From NCBI RefSeq assembly GCF_003858655.1, contig NZ_RQXV01000001.1, positions 620,001-684,000 on the forward strand: 64,000 nt of DNA. The letters are read 5' to 3'. A program made the translations under genes and the position numbers. Below are positions 17,983 through 27,300 of this stretch, in pieces (the stretch's first letter is position 1; each line of letters opens with the position of its first letter). Source of the stretch: Amphritea balenae. Its GTDB lineage: Bacteria > Pseudomonadota > Gammaproteobacteria > Pseudomonadales > Balneatricaceae. The notes beneath the pieces were generated by a model. The model was not told the origin of the DNA and searched no databases. It worked only from the letters and a program-made list of their open reading frames with translations.

Positions 17983-19333
17983 TCAACGTCAGAGGGATAT
18001 AAACTATCCTGAAGTTGCACCGCAAAATACTTTCTCTCACAACACATTCACTATACTCACTTTACTGTTTATATCCTTCATACTGACCTTTCCCACTATT
18101 GTAATGGCAAGCGGACAAACGACTCGTGAACAGTTAAGTCTGGCAACTCAACTGTTTGAGGCAGGTCGTTTTTCAGAGGCAGCCTCCATTATCCGGACAA
18201 TCAGAAAAAAACCTGATCCTCCCAACCAGATTATTTTCTTATCCGGCGCTCTCTATTATCAGGAGGGTGATTACAACTCAGCCGCAGCTGAGTTCAGGCA
18301 ACTGCTTATTTCCGATCCTTCGCTATTACGGCCACGCCTGGAGCTGGCTCGCACCTTATACAAAGCAAAAGACTATCAAGCTGCCAGCTATCATTTTAAA
18401 CAGGTACTAGCGACGCCTATGCCAGAACAGGTAAGTTGGAATGTTCGAAATTTCCTGAGAGATATACGCGAACGCAGTATGAAGGTTACCTTTTCCTTAG
18501 ATCTTATATCCGATAGTAATCCCACCCATTCAACTTCTTCAGAGGTCATCAATATTGCCGGCATTGAATATCGACTGAATGAAAATGCCAAAGCCAGAAA
18601 ATCTTGGGGAGTGGCCTTCACCGGCGATGTAAAATGGCCGGTACCAACTGACCCGTCAATATATAGCCGAGCCAGATTAGAGGCGAATAGATTTCAGGAC
18701 CGCAGGCTGAACTGGTCTTATTTACAACTGATGGGCGGTAAACATTTTCGATTTATAAACCATACTCTCACAGCCGAAGCAGGTGGTCACACGAGTCGCT
18801 ACGATGACAGATTTTTATACGATGGACTGGCTTTAGCTGTTTCTGATATTTATAAACTCAGCGTTAGCTCTGACTGGGGGATACGCTATGACCTTAAACA
18901 GCTGAACTACCCAGACTATACATATATGACCAGTTTACATCACAGCATTGCTGCCCACTGGTTTTATGCTGATACGCCTGTAAGCCGCTGGCAACTGGGT
19001 CTGGGGATGATACAAAACGATGCAGATGAACAAGCCTATTCATTCACATCACCTGTACTATCTGGGAGATATCTTTATGAATGGCCGGGGGGACTAATTA
19101 CAAAAATCAGTCTGGAATACTCCGACTTTACCTATGCTGGCATTGATCCATTTTTCGCCGTTAAACGCCATGACACAGAAAAACTGATTGAGTTCGAACT
19201 AATTAACCGAAACTGGCAATGGCAGGGTCTTGCCATGCGTTTCATTGCCGGAATTATTTCGCATGATTCCAACCTGGATCTTTATCGTTATCGACAAGAA
19301 TATATACGCCTTGGTCTGACAAAGGAATTTTAG
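17960..19333 (+). CDS. Slam-family outer-membrane protein (type XI secretion)
   Basis: Up to 457 residues. The first ~45 residues include a signal peptide (LTLLFISFILTFPTIVMA). Then a periplasmic TPR-like region (LATQLFEAGRFSEAASIIRTI ... GDYNSAAAEFRQLLISDPSLLRPRLELARTLYKAKDYQAASYHFKQVL), followed by a ~290-residue beta-barrel with alternating polar and aromatic strands ending in F, as required for BAM insertion. This is the Slam (DUF560) plan: N-terminal TPR and C-terminal barrel translocating lipoproteins to the surface. No ATG is available at the start; GTG at 17960 or 17969 overlaps the cargo stop, pointing to coupling. Pairing with the lipoprotein upstream strongly supports the call. Confidence 0.87.
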   Translation: MALVPNVNQRQRDINYPEVAPQNTFSHNTFTILTLLFISFILTFPTIVMASGQTTREQLSLATQLFEAGRFSEAASIIRTIRKKPDPPNQIIFLSGALYYQEGDYNSAAAEFRQLLISDPSLLRPRLELARTLYKAKDYQAASYHFKQVLATPMPEQVSWNVRNFLRDIRERSMKVTFSLDLISDSNPTHSTSSEVINIAGIEYRLNENAKARKSWGVAFTGDVKWPVPTDPSIYSRARLEANRFQDRRLNWSYLQLMGGKHFRFINHTLTAEAGGHTSRYDDRFLYDGLALAVSDIYKLSVSSDWGIRYDLKQLNYPDYTYMTSLHHSIAAHWFYADTPVSRWQLGLGMIQNDADEQAYSFTSPVLSGRYLYEWPGGLITKISLEYSDFTYAGIDPFFAVKRHDTEKLIEFELINRNWQWQGLAMRFIAGIISHDSNLDLYRYRQEYIRLGLTKEF

Positions 19334-19497
19334 CCGCTTATCCAGAAGGTGATAAATATTACCTCCCCATTACAACTATTCTCTCCTCTCGCTGAGCGCC
19401 TTCATATATAGCTATTCTGTAACTTGCTTCTCTGACCTATCATTAAAGATGCAGCAACCCGGCAGTGAAGCTTTGGAGATCCAGTCGAGGCATACCT

Positions 19498-20151
19498 ATG
19501 CGACAGATGATCGAAGATATCGAAACTGAAGTCCGCTACACAGCCGATATGATCGGTCGGCACAGGCTTTCAGACCGGGTCATCGATGCGATGCGTCGAG
19601 TTCCCCGTCATCTGTTTGTCGATCCCGGTCTACTGGATGAAGCCTATGACAATAACCCTTTACCGATTGGTTATGGGCAAACCATTTCGCAACCTTACAT
19701 GGTCGCGGTGATGACTGATCTTCTGGAACTGCAGCCCCATCAAAAAATTCTGGAAGTCGGTTTTGGCAGTGGCTATCAGGCCGCAGTGCTGTCGCTATTA
19801 GTAAAACAGGTCATCAGCCTGGAGATTATCTCTCCCCTGGCCGACAGAGCTCACCGTCTACTCAAACAACAGGGCTACCATAATGTGCAGGTGATTCAGG
19901 CCGACGGTCACTTTGGTTGGGCAGATGAGGCGCCCTATGATGGCATCATCGTCACCGCCGCCCCGGAAGAGATCCCACAACCTCTGATCGACCAGCTAGC
20001 ACCGGAGAGCCATCTGATCATTCCGGTTGGCTTCCAGGGAATAGGCCAGCAGCTGATGGATGTTCATAAAGCGAAGGATGGCTCGATTAATACCAGGTCG
20101 CGACTAGGGGTTAGGTTTGTTCCCCTGACCAGCAGCACTCAACCGGACTGA
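19498..20151 (+). CDS. Protein-L-isoaspartate O-methyltransferase family protein
   Basis: 217 residues from ATG 19498, with GAGG seven bases before it; an upstream GTG is rejected. Class I SAM-dependent methyltransferase: motif I reads LEVGFGSGYQAAVLSLL (usually EIGTGSGYQ), with the PCM-type block YDNNPLPIGYGQTISQPYMVAVMTDLLEL before it and DGIIVTAAPEEIPQPLIDQL after. The family repairs isoaspartyl residues in aged proteins. It is not next to surE/nlpD/rpoS as the usual pcm gene is, so it may be a second copy with a related substrate. No clear operon partner; the AraC gene converges from the other side. Confidence 0.85.
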   Translation: MRQMIEDIETEVRYTADMIGRHRLSDRVIDAMRRVPRHLFVDPGLLDEAYDNNPLPIGYGQTISQPYMVAVMTDLLELQPHQKILEVGFGSGYQAAVLSLLVKQVISLEIISPLADRAHRLLKQQGYHNVQVIQADGHFGWADEAPYDGIIVTAAPEEIPQPLIDQLAPESHLIIPVGFQGIGQQLMDVHKAKDGSINTRSRLGVRFVPLTSSTQPD

Positions 20152-20181
20152 CAAACGATGTCAGGAAATTCAGATACAGTG

Positions 20182-21171
20182 CTAACCTAAAGTCTTACGA
20201 TACTGTGCCGGCGTCACACCGACATATTGTTTGAAGGTTCGTCCGAAATGACTCTGGTTACTGAAGCCACAGAGTTGTCCGATAGTTGCCAGCGAGAGAT
20301 AATGCTCTTCATTAACTGAAGGCTTTCCACCAGCTGAAGGCTCTTTATAGGCTGAAGTCTCTAACAACTGTTTAGCATGTTCGATCCGCAGCCGGGTTAG
20401 ATATTGGTGCGGGGTGCAGGCCATGCTGATACGGAACATTCGATTAAAGTGGAACTGGCTCAATTGCGCCACCAGCGCCAGCTGTTCGAGTGAAATCGCC
20501 TGTGCTAAATTACAGCGCATATATTCAATGACCCGATCCCGAACTGCACGAGTCAGCCCTCCGCGAAACAGTTCCGGTGCCGATCCGAGGTGAACGTAGT
20601 GCTTAAGCAGATGTAGCAACATCATCTCACTACTCTGCTGCAGCGCCAGACGATCACTACTGTCCTGCCATTGCAACACCAACACCTGACGATGCAGCAT
20701 CTGAACCAGCTGTGGATCACTGGCGTAGGTCAGGTCTGGCAACTCTATACAACGCGGATCAAGATCCAGTGCGGTGAGAGCCAGCTGACGCAAGGCATCA
20801 TCACTAAAATAGAGATGTATGAACTCCAGATGACTATCGATCTCCCACTGCGAATCATGTCCTACCGGAAACAGGCATACACTGCCCGGTTCCCCTTTTA
20901 GCTGCGGTAGGTCACTGCGTCGAATCTGCGATCCACCGCCCTGCAGGTAAATACTGAGGGTATGATGATTGAGGTTCTGATAACTAACCCGATCCCAATC
21001 ATTAGCCCAATGGGAGAAACTCACCCCGCCAGGTAATTCACAAAGATTACGCCGCACCGCATTGGAAGCCGCCAGTGTGTCATCCACCCGGCTCGAAGGC
21101 AGCAGTACGCGTTGCTCTGCTGACAAGACCGGATGCCGGGGTGCATGTTGTAAGGAGGTTCGACAATTCAT
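20182..21171 (-). CDS. AraC-family regulator with an 18-residue repeat insertion in its DNA-binding domain
   Basis: 329 residues. N-terminal cupin-like sensing half (HTLSIYLQGGGSQIRRSDLP ... PGSVCLFPVGHDSQWEID) and C-terminal double HTH: first HTH around LEQLALVAQLSQFHFNRMFRISMACTPHQYLTRLRIEHAKQLLE, second around LATIGQLCGFSNQSHFGRTFKQYVGVTPAQYRK. Between the two HTH motifs lies an insertion SAYKEP-SAGGKP-SVNEEH encoded by three 18-base units (20314-20367), where most AraC proteins have only a few residues. The gene is divergent from the DMT transporter at 21317, which it probably controls. The insertion could alter spacing between the half-sites bound. Confidence 0.9.
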   Translation of the reverse strand: MNCRTSLQHAPRHPVLSAEQRVLLPSSRVDDTLAASNAVRRNLCELPGGVSFSHWANDWDRVSYQNLNHHTLSIYLQGGGSQIRRSDLPQLKGEPGSVCLFPVGHDSQWEIDSHLEFIHLYFSDDALRQLALTALDLDPRCIELPDLTYASDPQLVQMLHRQVLVLQWQDSSDRLALQQSSEMMLLHLLKHYVHLGSAPELFRGGLTRAVRDRVIEYMRCNLAQAISLEQLALVAQLSQFHFNRMFRISMACTPHQYLTRLRIEHAKQLLETSAYKEPSAGGKPSVNEEHYLSLATIGQLCGFSNQSHFGRTFKQYVGVTPAQYRKTLG

Positions 21172-21316
21172 TCGACTAGTCTAGCATCGCTGAGCTGCAC
21201 AACGCCTGCATAATGATTCATCTCAGGTTGAGTCAACCGCAAGATCAGAACAAAAACGCAAGATCGTGATATCTCCGCCAAAGCGGCAACCGTAATATAT
21301 GCCTCAGGAGAACATT

Positions 21317-22255
21317 ATGAACGCATTTCTATACCTGAATACTGTACTGATCTGGGGCACCACCTGGATCGCTATCCACTGGCAACTTGGCGATGTCCCG
21401 GTTCTGGCTTCGGTCTTTTACCGCTTTGCCATCGCCGCCTCTTTGCTGCTGCCACTACTCTACCTGAGCCGAAAGGTGCAAACGACCAACCGTAACGATC
21501 ATGGTTTTATGATGTTGCAGGGTATGTGCTTATTCTCAATGAATTTTGTCTGTTTCTATAGCGCCGGCCTCACCATCTCAAGCGGCCTGTTATCAGTGAT
21601 ATTCTCCTCCGCTACGCTATTTAATGCCTTCAATAGTCGTCTTTTCTGGGGGGAGCGTCCCACCCCTGTGGTATTTATCGCAGGTGTTATCGGAGTCTTC
21701 GGGCTGAGCCTGATGTTCTGGCCGGAACTTAATCAACCGCAACTTAGTCAACCGGAACCGGGCCAAAGCAATACCGGACTCAGCGATCTTAAAGGAATCG
21801 GGTTGGGTATGCTGGGCACCTATCTGTTCTCGCTCGGCAATATGATTTCTCTACGACACAGTAAAAAGGGTCTGAAGCCTCTGACCAGTAATGCCTATGC
21901 AATGATTTACGGCACCCTGTTTCTTGTAGTGTTACTGGCGATCACCGGCACCCCCCTGGTATGGGACAATAGCCCACGCTATCTCGGCAGCCTGTTTTAT
22001 CTGGCTATTGTTGGCACCATAATCGGCTTTACCGCCTACCTCTCCTTAGTAGGCCGCATCGGCGCCAACAAGGCAGCTTATGCGACGGTTATGTTTCCGG
22101 TCGTCGCACTAAGCCTGTCTACAGTCTTTGAAGGTTATCAATGGAGTCTGAGCAGTCTTACCGGCCTGGTGTTGGTGCTGTCAGGTAATGCACTGATCCT
22201 GGGCATCCGCCTGCCCGGTTGGCGTCTGCTTCGTACAACAACGGGCAAGGGATAA
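21317..22255 (+). CDS. EamA/DMT-family drug or metabolite exporter
   Basis: 312 residues from ATG 21317 (AGGAG at six bases); the ATG 18 bases upstream is less well placed. Ten hydrophobic segments in two EamA repeats: the first begins NTVLIWGTTWIAIHWQLG, the second after a Gln/Pro-rich hydrophilic linker (QPQLSQPEPGQSNTGLSDL) at IGLGMLGTYLFSLGN. The second ends with AYLSLVGRIGANKAAYATVMFPVVALSLSTVFEG, typical of the family. Exports or imports small organic solutes; substrate not readable. Divergent AraC gene is the likely regulator. Ends at a bidirectional terminator. Confidence 0.92.
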   Translation: MNAFLYLNTVLIWGTTWIAIHWQLGDVPVLASVFYRFAIAASLLLPLLYLSRKVQTTNRNDHGFMMLQGMCLFSMNFVCFYSAGLTISSGLLSVIFSSATLFNAFNSRLFWGERPTPVVFIAGVIGVFGLSLMFWPELNQPQLSQPEPGQSNTGLSDLKGIGLGMLGTYLFSLGNMISLRHSKKGLKPLTSNAYAMIYGTLFLVVLLAITGTPLVWDNSPRYLGSLFYLAIVGTIIGFTAYLSLVGRIGANKAAYATVMFPVVALSLSTVFEGYQWSLSSLTGLVLVLSGNALILGIRLPGWRLLRTTTGKG

Positions 22256-22269
22256 GAAATGAAACAATA

Positions 22270-22299
22270 AAAACGCCCCGAATTGCTCAGAGGCGTTTT
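22270..22299. terminator. Bidirectional terminator between convergent genes
   Basis: Stem AAAACGCC / GGCGTTTT with a 14-base loop lies between the DMT stop (22255) and the reductase stop (22300); its right arm runs into the end of the leftward gene. Confidence 0.75.
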
Positions 22300-22833
22300 C
22301 TACTTCATATGATTAAGATAACTGACGGCATCCTTTAACTGTTCATTAAGCTCAGGATGCCTCAACAGCTTATTGTCCGAATCGAAATTGTCATAAAAAC
22401 TGGGAATAGACAGGCTGGCTTTTACCTCACCGGCAAAAAATGGCGCCGAGGCCACCGCTGCGGCTAATACTGTTGCCCCACCGCGTGCACCTGGCGACGT
22501 AGACAGAAGCACCATCGGTTTATTCTGAAATACCTTAGGCTCAATCCGGGAACACCAGTCAAACAGGTTTTTATAAGCGGCCGAGTATGAGCCATTATGT
22601 TCCGCAAATGAGATCAGAACACCATCACTCTCCCCGATCTTTGCCAGAAAATTCTTTGCCAGCGCGGGGTGTCCTATCTCCAGTTCCCGATCCTGACTAT
22701 ACAAAGGTAATTCGTAGTCATTCAGATCCAGCACTTCAATATCCGCATCGTTTAAAAAAGAGCTCGCGTACTCCACCAACTGCTTATTTATTGATGCCCG
22801 GTGATTACTCCCTGCAAATGCAATAATCTTCAT
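22300..22833 (-). CDS. NAD(P)H-dependent FMN reductase (flavodoxin-like)
   Basis: 177 residues, flavodoxin-like fold. FMN phosphate loop AGSNHRASINKQL at the N-terminus, the LPLYSQDRE loop, and the family signature SFAEHNGSYSAAYKNLFDWCSR, followed by LLSTSPGARGGATVL. Relatives (ChrR/Lot6 type) reduce quinones, chromate or azo dyes by two electrons in the cytoplasm. ATG at 22833 has a weak GGTGGGAATAT site. Converges on the DMT gene and shares its terminator. Specific substrate unknown. Confidence 0.88.
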   Translation of the reverse strand: MKIIAFAGSNHRASINKQLVEYASSFLNDADIEVLDLNDYELPLYSQDRELEIGHPALAKNFLAKIGESDGVLISFAEHNGSYSAAYKNLFDWCSRIEPKVFQNKPMVLLSTSPGARGGATVLAAAVASAPFFAGEVKASLSIPSFYDNFDSDNKLLRHPELNEQLKDAVSYLNHMK

Positions 22834-23123
22834 ATTCCCACCTGATTCTTTTTAACAACCGGAAAAGACACAACTTGCTGAATTATAGTTGAAGGTCAGA
22901 AAAGCGTGATCAATACCAGCCCGTAGATCGAAAGGGAGCTCCAGACACCTACAACACCCTAAACAGACGTTTCAAACCTACATTTGATAAAACATCCTAT
23001 ACTTGAAAAGCATCTGTATCTGCGTTGTTAACGATGCCGCCACAAGGATGCGATTGCATAAGCTATTCTAACCGGCTTCGAAGGAATGAAGGCCAGACAA
23101 ACTAGTATTCCCAGCCTATAAAA

Positions 23124-23159
23124 ACCTCTTAGCCATAAGTGCAGAAATCACTTAGAGGT
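23124..23159 (+). promoter_or_regulatory. Hairpin that sequesters the ribosome-binding site of the 23167 gene
   Basis: ACCTCT (23124-23129) pairs with AGAGGT (23154-23159), and inside it AAGTG (23137-23141) pairs with CACTT (23149-23153). The right arm contains AGAGG, the only good Shine-Dalgarno for the ATG at 23167, eight bases away. Folding would hide it, so a switch controlled by ligand, temperature or protein is possible. The rest of 22834-23123 shows nothing recognisable. Confidence 0.5.
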
Positions 23160-23166
23160 ATTCGTT

Positions 23167-24243
23167 ATGCCAATAAATCTAATAGTTACTACCCAGGAAG
23201 CACACCGGGCTTTCGGTAATTCCGATCTGAAATCCCTGCTTAAACAGGTTAGTTCAGGATTTGATCAGACCACCGGACTACCGCAATCACGACCTGCTGT
23301 TTCGGTATCCCCTGATCCATCAAAACCCTCTGCCAGCCGAACTATTACCTGGGACCTTAATATGCATGTCGCTGAAAGCGACGAAGATGATTACGAAGCG
23401 TTCGAATCAGTTGTAGGTTCCCTAATAGGTGGAGCCAACGGTATAGCCTCTCAAATAGGAGGAGCCGCAGCCGGGGTCCCTGTAAATGCACAAAGCGTCG
23501 TATCTACAGTCATCAAGACGATGAAGGATATTCAAAGTGTTCTTGAAGAAGCCCGGAATACAGTTAAGATCAATATCGATGCTTTAAATATCCAGTTCGA
23601 GGGGCGCAATGGCAGAGGCGTAGAGTTAGAAGCCAAGCTAATGATCGACGGATTCTGGGCCTGTGATGATCCCGGCGATGGCGACAATAAAGCCTGGTTT
23701 GAGCTGGAAAAACTGTTGATTGACACCCTGTTGGATCAGCGGTCTTCACCAAATCGATGGGATGCCGACAATTGGGACTCTACCGACCCTGTCCCCAGCG
23801 GCCATCGCGGCCGCAGTTTTATGGAACCCCATGGTTCCAGCGACCGCACCGGCGAATTTAAAACTCAGCCAGGCAGCACCCCTGAACCTCATCTGATTGA
23901 AGCTATGGCAGGAGTAATCAATAAAGACCAAACCACCGTATCGGCCCATGTTTCCTGCAATGTCGAAGCCTCTGATACCGTAGTTGTCGTTATTCGCAGG
24001 ATAACTCTGGAGCTTGCCGCCAAAGTTCATGGCGAAGAAACCAGCAGTACAGCAGTACCGGAAGCAGAAGAGATCGGTAGCGCGGTAGCTGAAGCCGCCG
24101 AGGCTGTTGGGGAAGCCGTTAATAAGGCTGTCGCTGAAGCGATTAAAGAGCTGTTTACCCTATCCTTAAATAAAGAAAACGTGTCGCTAAAAAAACCAAT
24201 AAAAAAAGCTGCCCCCCGCAAGACTACCAAAAAGGCGCAATGA
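23167..24243 (+). CDS. Unknown 358-residue protein with Ala-rich helix and histone-like basic tail
   Basis: Not recognised. No signal peptide or membrane helix. Residues ~1-60 are Pro/Ser-rich, ~75-135 contain a Gly/Ala-rich stretch (SLIGGANGIASQIGGAAAGVPVNA) and a likely helix (VVSTVIKTMKDIQSVLEEARNTVK). A central part (~140-280) looks like mixed beta structure with acidic loops (DDPGDGDNKAW). Residues ~305-335 form an Ala/Glu helix (AVAEAAEAVGEAVNKAVAEAIKEL), and the last 25 residues are strongly basic (KKPIKKAAPRKTTKKAQ), like H1-type tails that bind nucleic acid or acidic surfaces. It converges on the 1461-aa gene, with a shared terminator, and the two may belong together (inference). Start fixed by AGAGG at eight bases. 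Confidence 0.8.
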   Translation: MPINLIVTTQEAHRAFGNSDLKSLLKQVSSGFDQTTGLPQSRPAVSVSPDPSKPSASRTITWDLNMHVAESDEDDYEAFESVVGSLIGGANGIASQIGGAAAGVPVNAQSVVSTVIKTMKDIQSVLEEARNTVKINIDALNIQFEGRNGRGVELEAKLMIDGFWACDDPGDGDNKAWFELEKLLIDTLLDQRSSPNRWDADNWDSTDPVPSGHRGRSFMEPHGSSDRTGEFKTQPGSTPEPHLIEAMAGVINKDQTTVSAHVSCNVEASDTVVVVIRRITLELAAKVHGEETSSTAVPEAEEIGSAVAEAAEAVGEAVNKAVAEAIKELFTLSLNKENVSLKKPIKKAAPRKTTKKAQ

Positions 24244-24267
24244 TCGGATTGAATTAAATGAGAAATG

Positions 24268-24296
24268 AAAAGCCCTCCATACGGAGGGCTTTTTTA
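24268..24296. terminator. Bidirectional terminator between two unknown genes
   Basis: Stem AAAAGCCCTCC / GGAGGGCTTTT with loop ATAC plus extra T. Strong on both strands; serves the genes ending at 24243 (+) and 24305 (-). Confidence 0.9.
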
Positions 24297-24304
24297 GGGC
24301 CGGT

Positions 24305-27300
24305 TCAGATACTGATCGGGAAACTAAGATCGATCTGAGCCTGCACATGGGCAGAAGGTATCAGCAATGTCGCGACCCCCCTGTCAGTAAAAGTACCCGG
24401 ATCAGGGAAATTAACCAGATCAGTTATCTCCAAACCAGATACTTCTGTTGTAGTCGGTTGATCACCGGTATTCATCAGGCAGCCAGGTATAGGTGGGGTA
24501 TTATGTGGCGTCGATGTCCTGTCTGGATTGACAATCATGCCGATCAGGCTGTGTACAACCTCATGAGCAAGCACCACTCCGGTATAGCGGGCAATCATGG
24601 CACACTTCAGATTCATCAGCGCCGCATCCGGAGAAGGGCCCGACGTGGCAGCCACAATCTGACGGATTGCATCGTCTATCTGAACCGTTCCGGAAGGATC
24701 ATCCAACGCACCAGGGAAAACACCAATCAGCTCATTAAACGCGCCGGGGCCTACACCACTACCTCCAGATATTGTGACTCCGGGGGTTCCTGCGGAGACA
24801 ACATCGAAAATAGTCAGATCGGTGGTATGTCCAAATGCCAGTCCAGCACCCGAATGCACAGAAGGCAGACTCTCATTATGGGGTGCCATCTCCCAGATCA
24901 GCCTTACATTACTGGTAGAGAGCGAGCGCTCTGCAACCGTCTTCATGACCTGCAACAGGGTATTTTTATGGGCCGTCAGTCCCAGAGTAGCCAATGAATT
25001 ATTAAACTGAGTGACGTCCTCCCTTACGGTCACAAACTGCGGAATACTCAGCGGAACATTGATCACAGTCACAGGCACATTACTACTGTCATACATAGTA
25101 CAGGTTACTGTGCGTAATCCGGGCTTCAACCCGGTTACCTTTGTCACAGGTTGATCCGGCGTATCGAATATAACAGCGGTCGGATCGATACAACTCCACT
25201 CAACCCGACCGCCGACAGGCTGATTACTAACCACCACTTCCACAGTGATCTCATTGCTCTTATCCCCAGCGGTTGGATTAAAGGCCAGGCCTGATCCACT
25301 GGTTGGCTGAATCAGTGTCATGGCCGGTGCAGCGGCACCATTGAAGTCACTACTTGCGGTGGTGCCTCCCACTAACTGATTGATAGCGGCATTACCCTGT
25401 TCCTGGGTCAGTTGACCACTACCCACTGCCCGCTGAATGGTCTGGATACCATCGCTAATCTGGGTAGGGTTAGTCTGCCGCACCATCTGTCCATTGAGAA
25501 TCTGACCTGCTTCGCTCTGCCCACCGGTGCTTGTTTGAGCGCCGGCACCAGTAGCACCACTTGGCGTTGAAGTAATACCCGTGGTACCAGACTGAGCAGC
25601 CTGCCCCCCCCCGCTACCACTGCCTCCAACAGGCACTCCGGTATAGGCACTGACCAAACCTCGCACTACATCTCCTGCGATTGCATTCATCGCCGCACGG
25701 TGTTGACGGGTACTGGTAAAGGCTTCCTTCGTCGCATTATCAATAAACTGCAACAATTCGGCACCATGAGAAAGATCTCGGAATATATCAGGTGTCCCCA
25801 AGACTGAAAGTGCATTGGCAGTCCCGGTGGGATCCGGCAGTGAGGGGGCTGTCTGAAGATTTACAATCGGCGCTGCAAAATCCGTCGGTGACAGATTAGT
25901 CTGCTGAGCCCTGGAGCCAGGAGATACGCCGGTTATATCCGGAGCATTGCTCTGACAGCTACGCTCAGGGTCAATAAAGCGCTCCACATCCCTTTTCTCG
26001 GTGGCATTACAACAAGACAGGAATACTTCACCAAAGACGCCCCGGGTAGGTAGCGTAATAACCCGGTTAGACACCACATAATCCGGACTATTGATCGCAA
26101 CTAAGCGGTGGCCGTCCAATAACTCAAACGCAACATAGTTGCCCAATACACCTCTGGGACGATTAATAATATGATCCAGCAGAGAGGTATCATCGAGTTG
26201 ATAACGATCGAAACGAATCGCCCGACGATCAGGATTTTCACTCATCCAGATCGCCCGCATATATCGCATCGGGTTGGACTGGATATGAGCAATCAGCTCC
26301 TTCAGCTGACAGTAATCCTCATGCTCTCTACCACGGTAGCTACTGAAATCGGGTTCTGGCGTGGTTAGCCCGACCTCTACAGAAGGGTTATCAACTCCCA
26401 GAGTGGTATTAACACCAACGGTTTCAACGATATAGGTCTGAGGGGTGGACAAAAACCTGGAACGGTCAGTCGTCACAGACATATCAACCCGTTCAAGTTT
26501 AAATTTGGTCGCGTCTTCCAACAGGTCCCCAACAATACTTTCCAGGAATGACGGCAGATTCAGACTCTGAACTGCGGCATTGGAATCGAATGAAATGGTC
26601 AGTGCTCTGATATCACTATCACGCACCGCACTGGAACGGAAATAGGTGGGTGGTGAACTAGAAGAGCCGCCCACAGGATATAGCTTTACACTCTGGCCGC
26701 TATGAGTTTCCAGACGAAGACTGATACCCGGACGCCAGGCATTACTGAGTTTTATCTCCCAACTGGAGAACGTCGCATAAGGTGTCTCGATCTGATAGAT
26801 ATCACGACAATGCAGTAAGCGGGATAATCCCTTGAAAGCTCTACGATAGCGCCGCGGCACCAGTCGGCTGAGAATCCGGCGATGTCGATCCAGAAAGCGG
26901 GTAACCGGAACGCTGGGATTAAGCACATATTTATCAAAGCTGGAGATGGTACCAAACATATCCTGATCCACTTCATAAGGGATCAGCAATACTGGTTTTT
27001 CTTCCACCAACTCAGTTTTAACGCTGTAATGTTCCACTACCTGGAAGTACTCCAGGTTCATCATATGATTCATATTGTGGTTATGAATGGTACGGGTCTT
27101 TATCCGCTCAGACTCTTTCTGATAGGACGTCGTCACAACAGTGGCGCGCTGATGTCTTATAGAAGATGAGTTCTGACTAATGCTTTCCGAAATGCCCTGT
27201 ACCGTAGAACTGTGCAAGTCACGGCGACCATTAGTAGAACTCGAAGTACTGCCTCCCCCGCCACCGATACTAAAAATACCCAGATCAAGGCTGGCACCAC

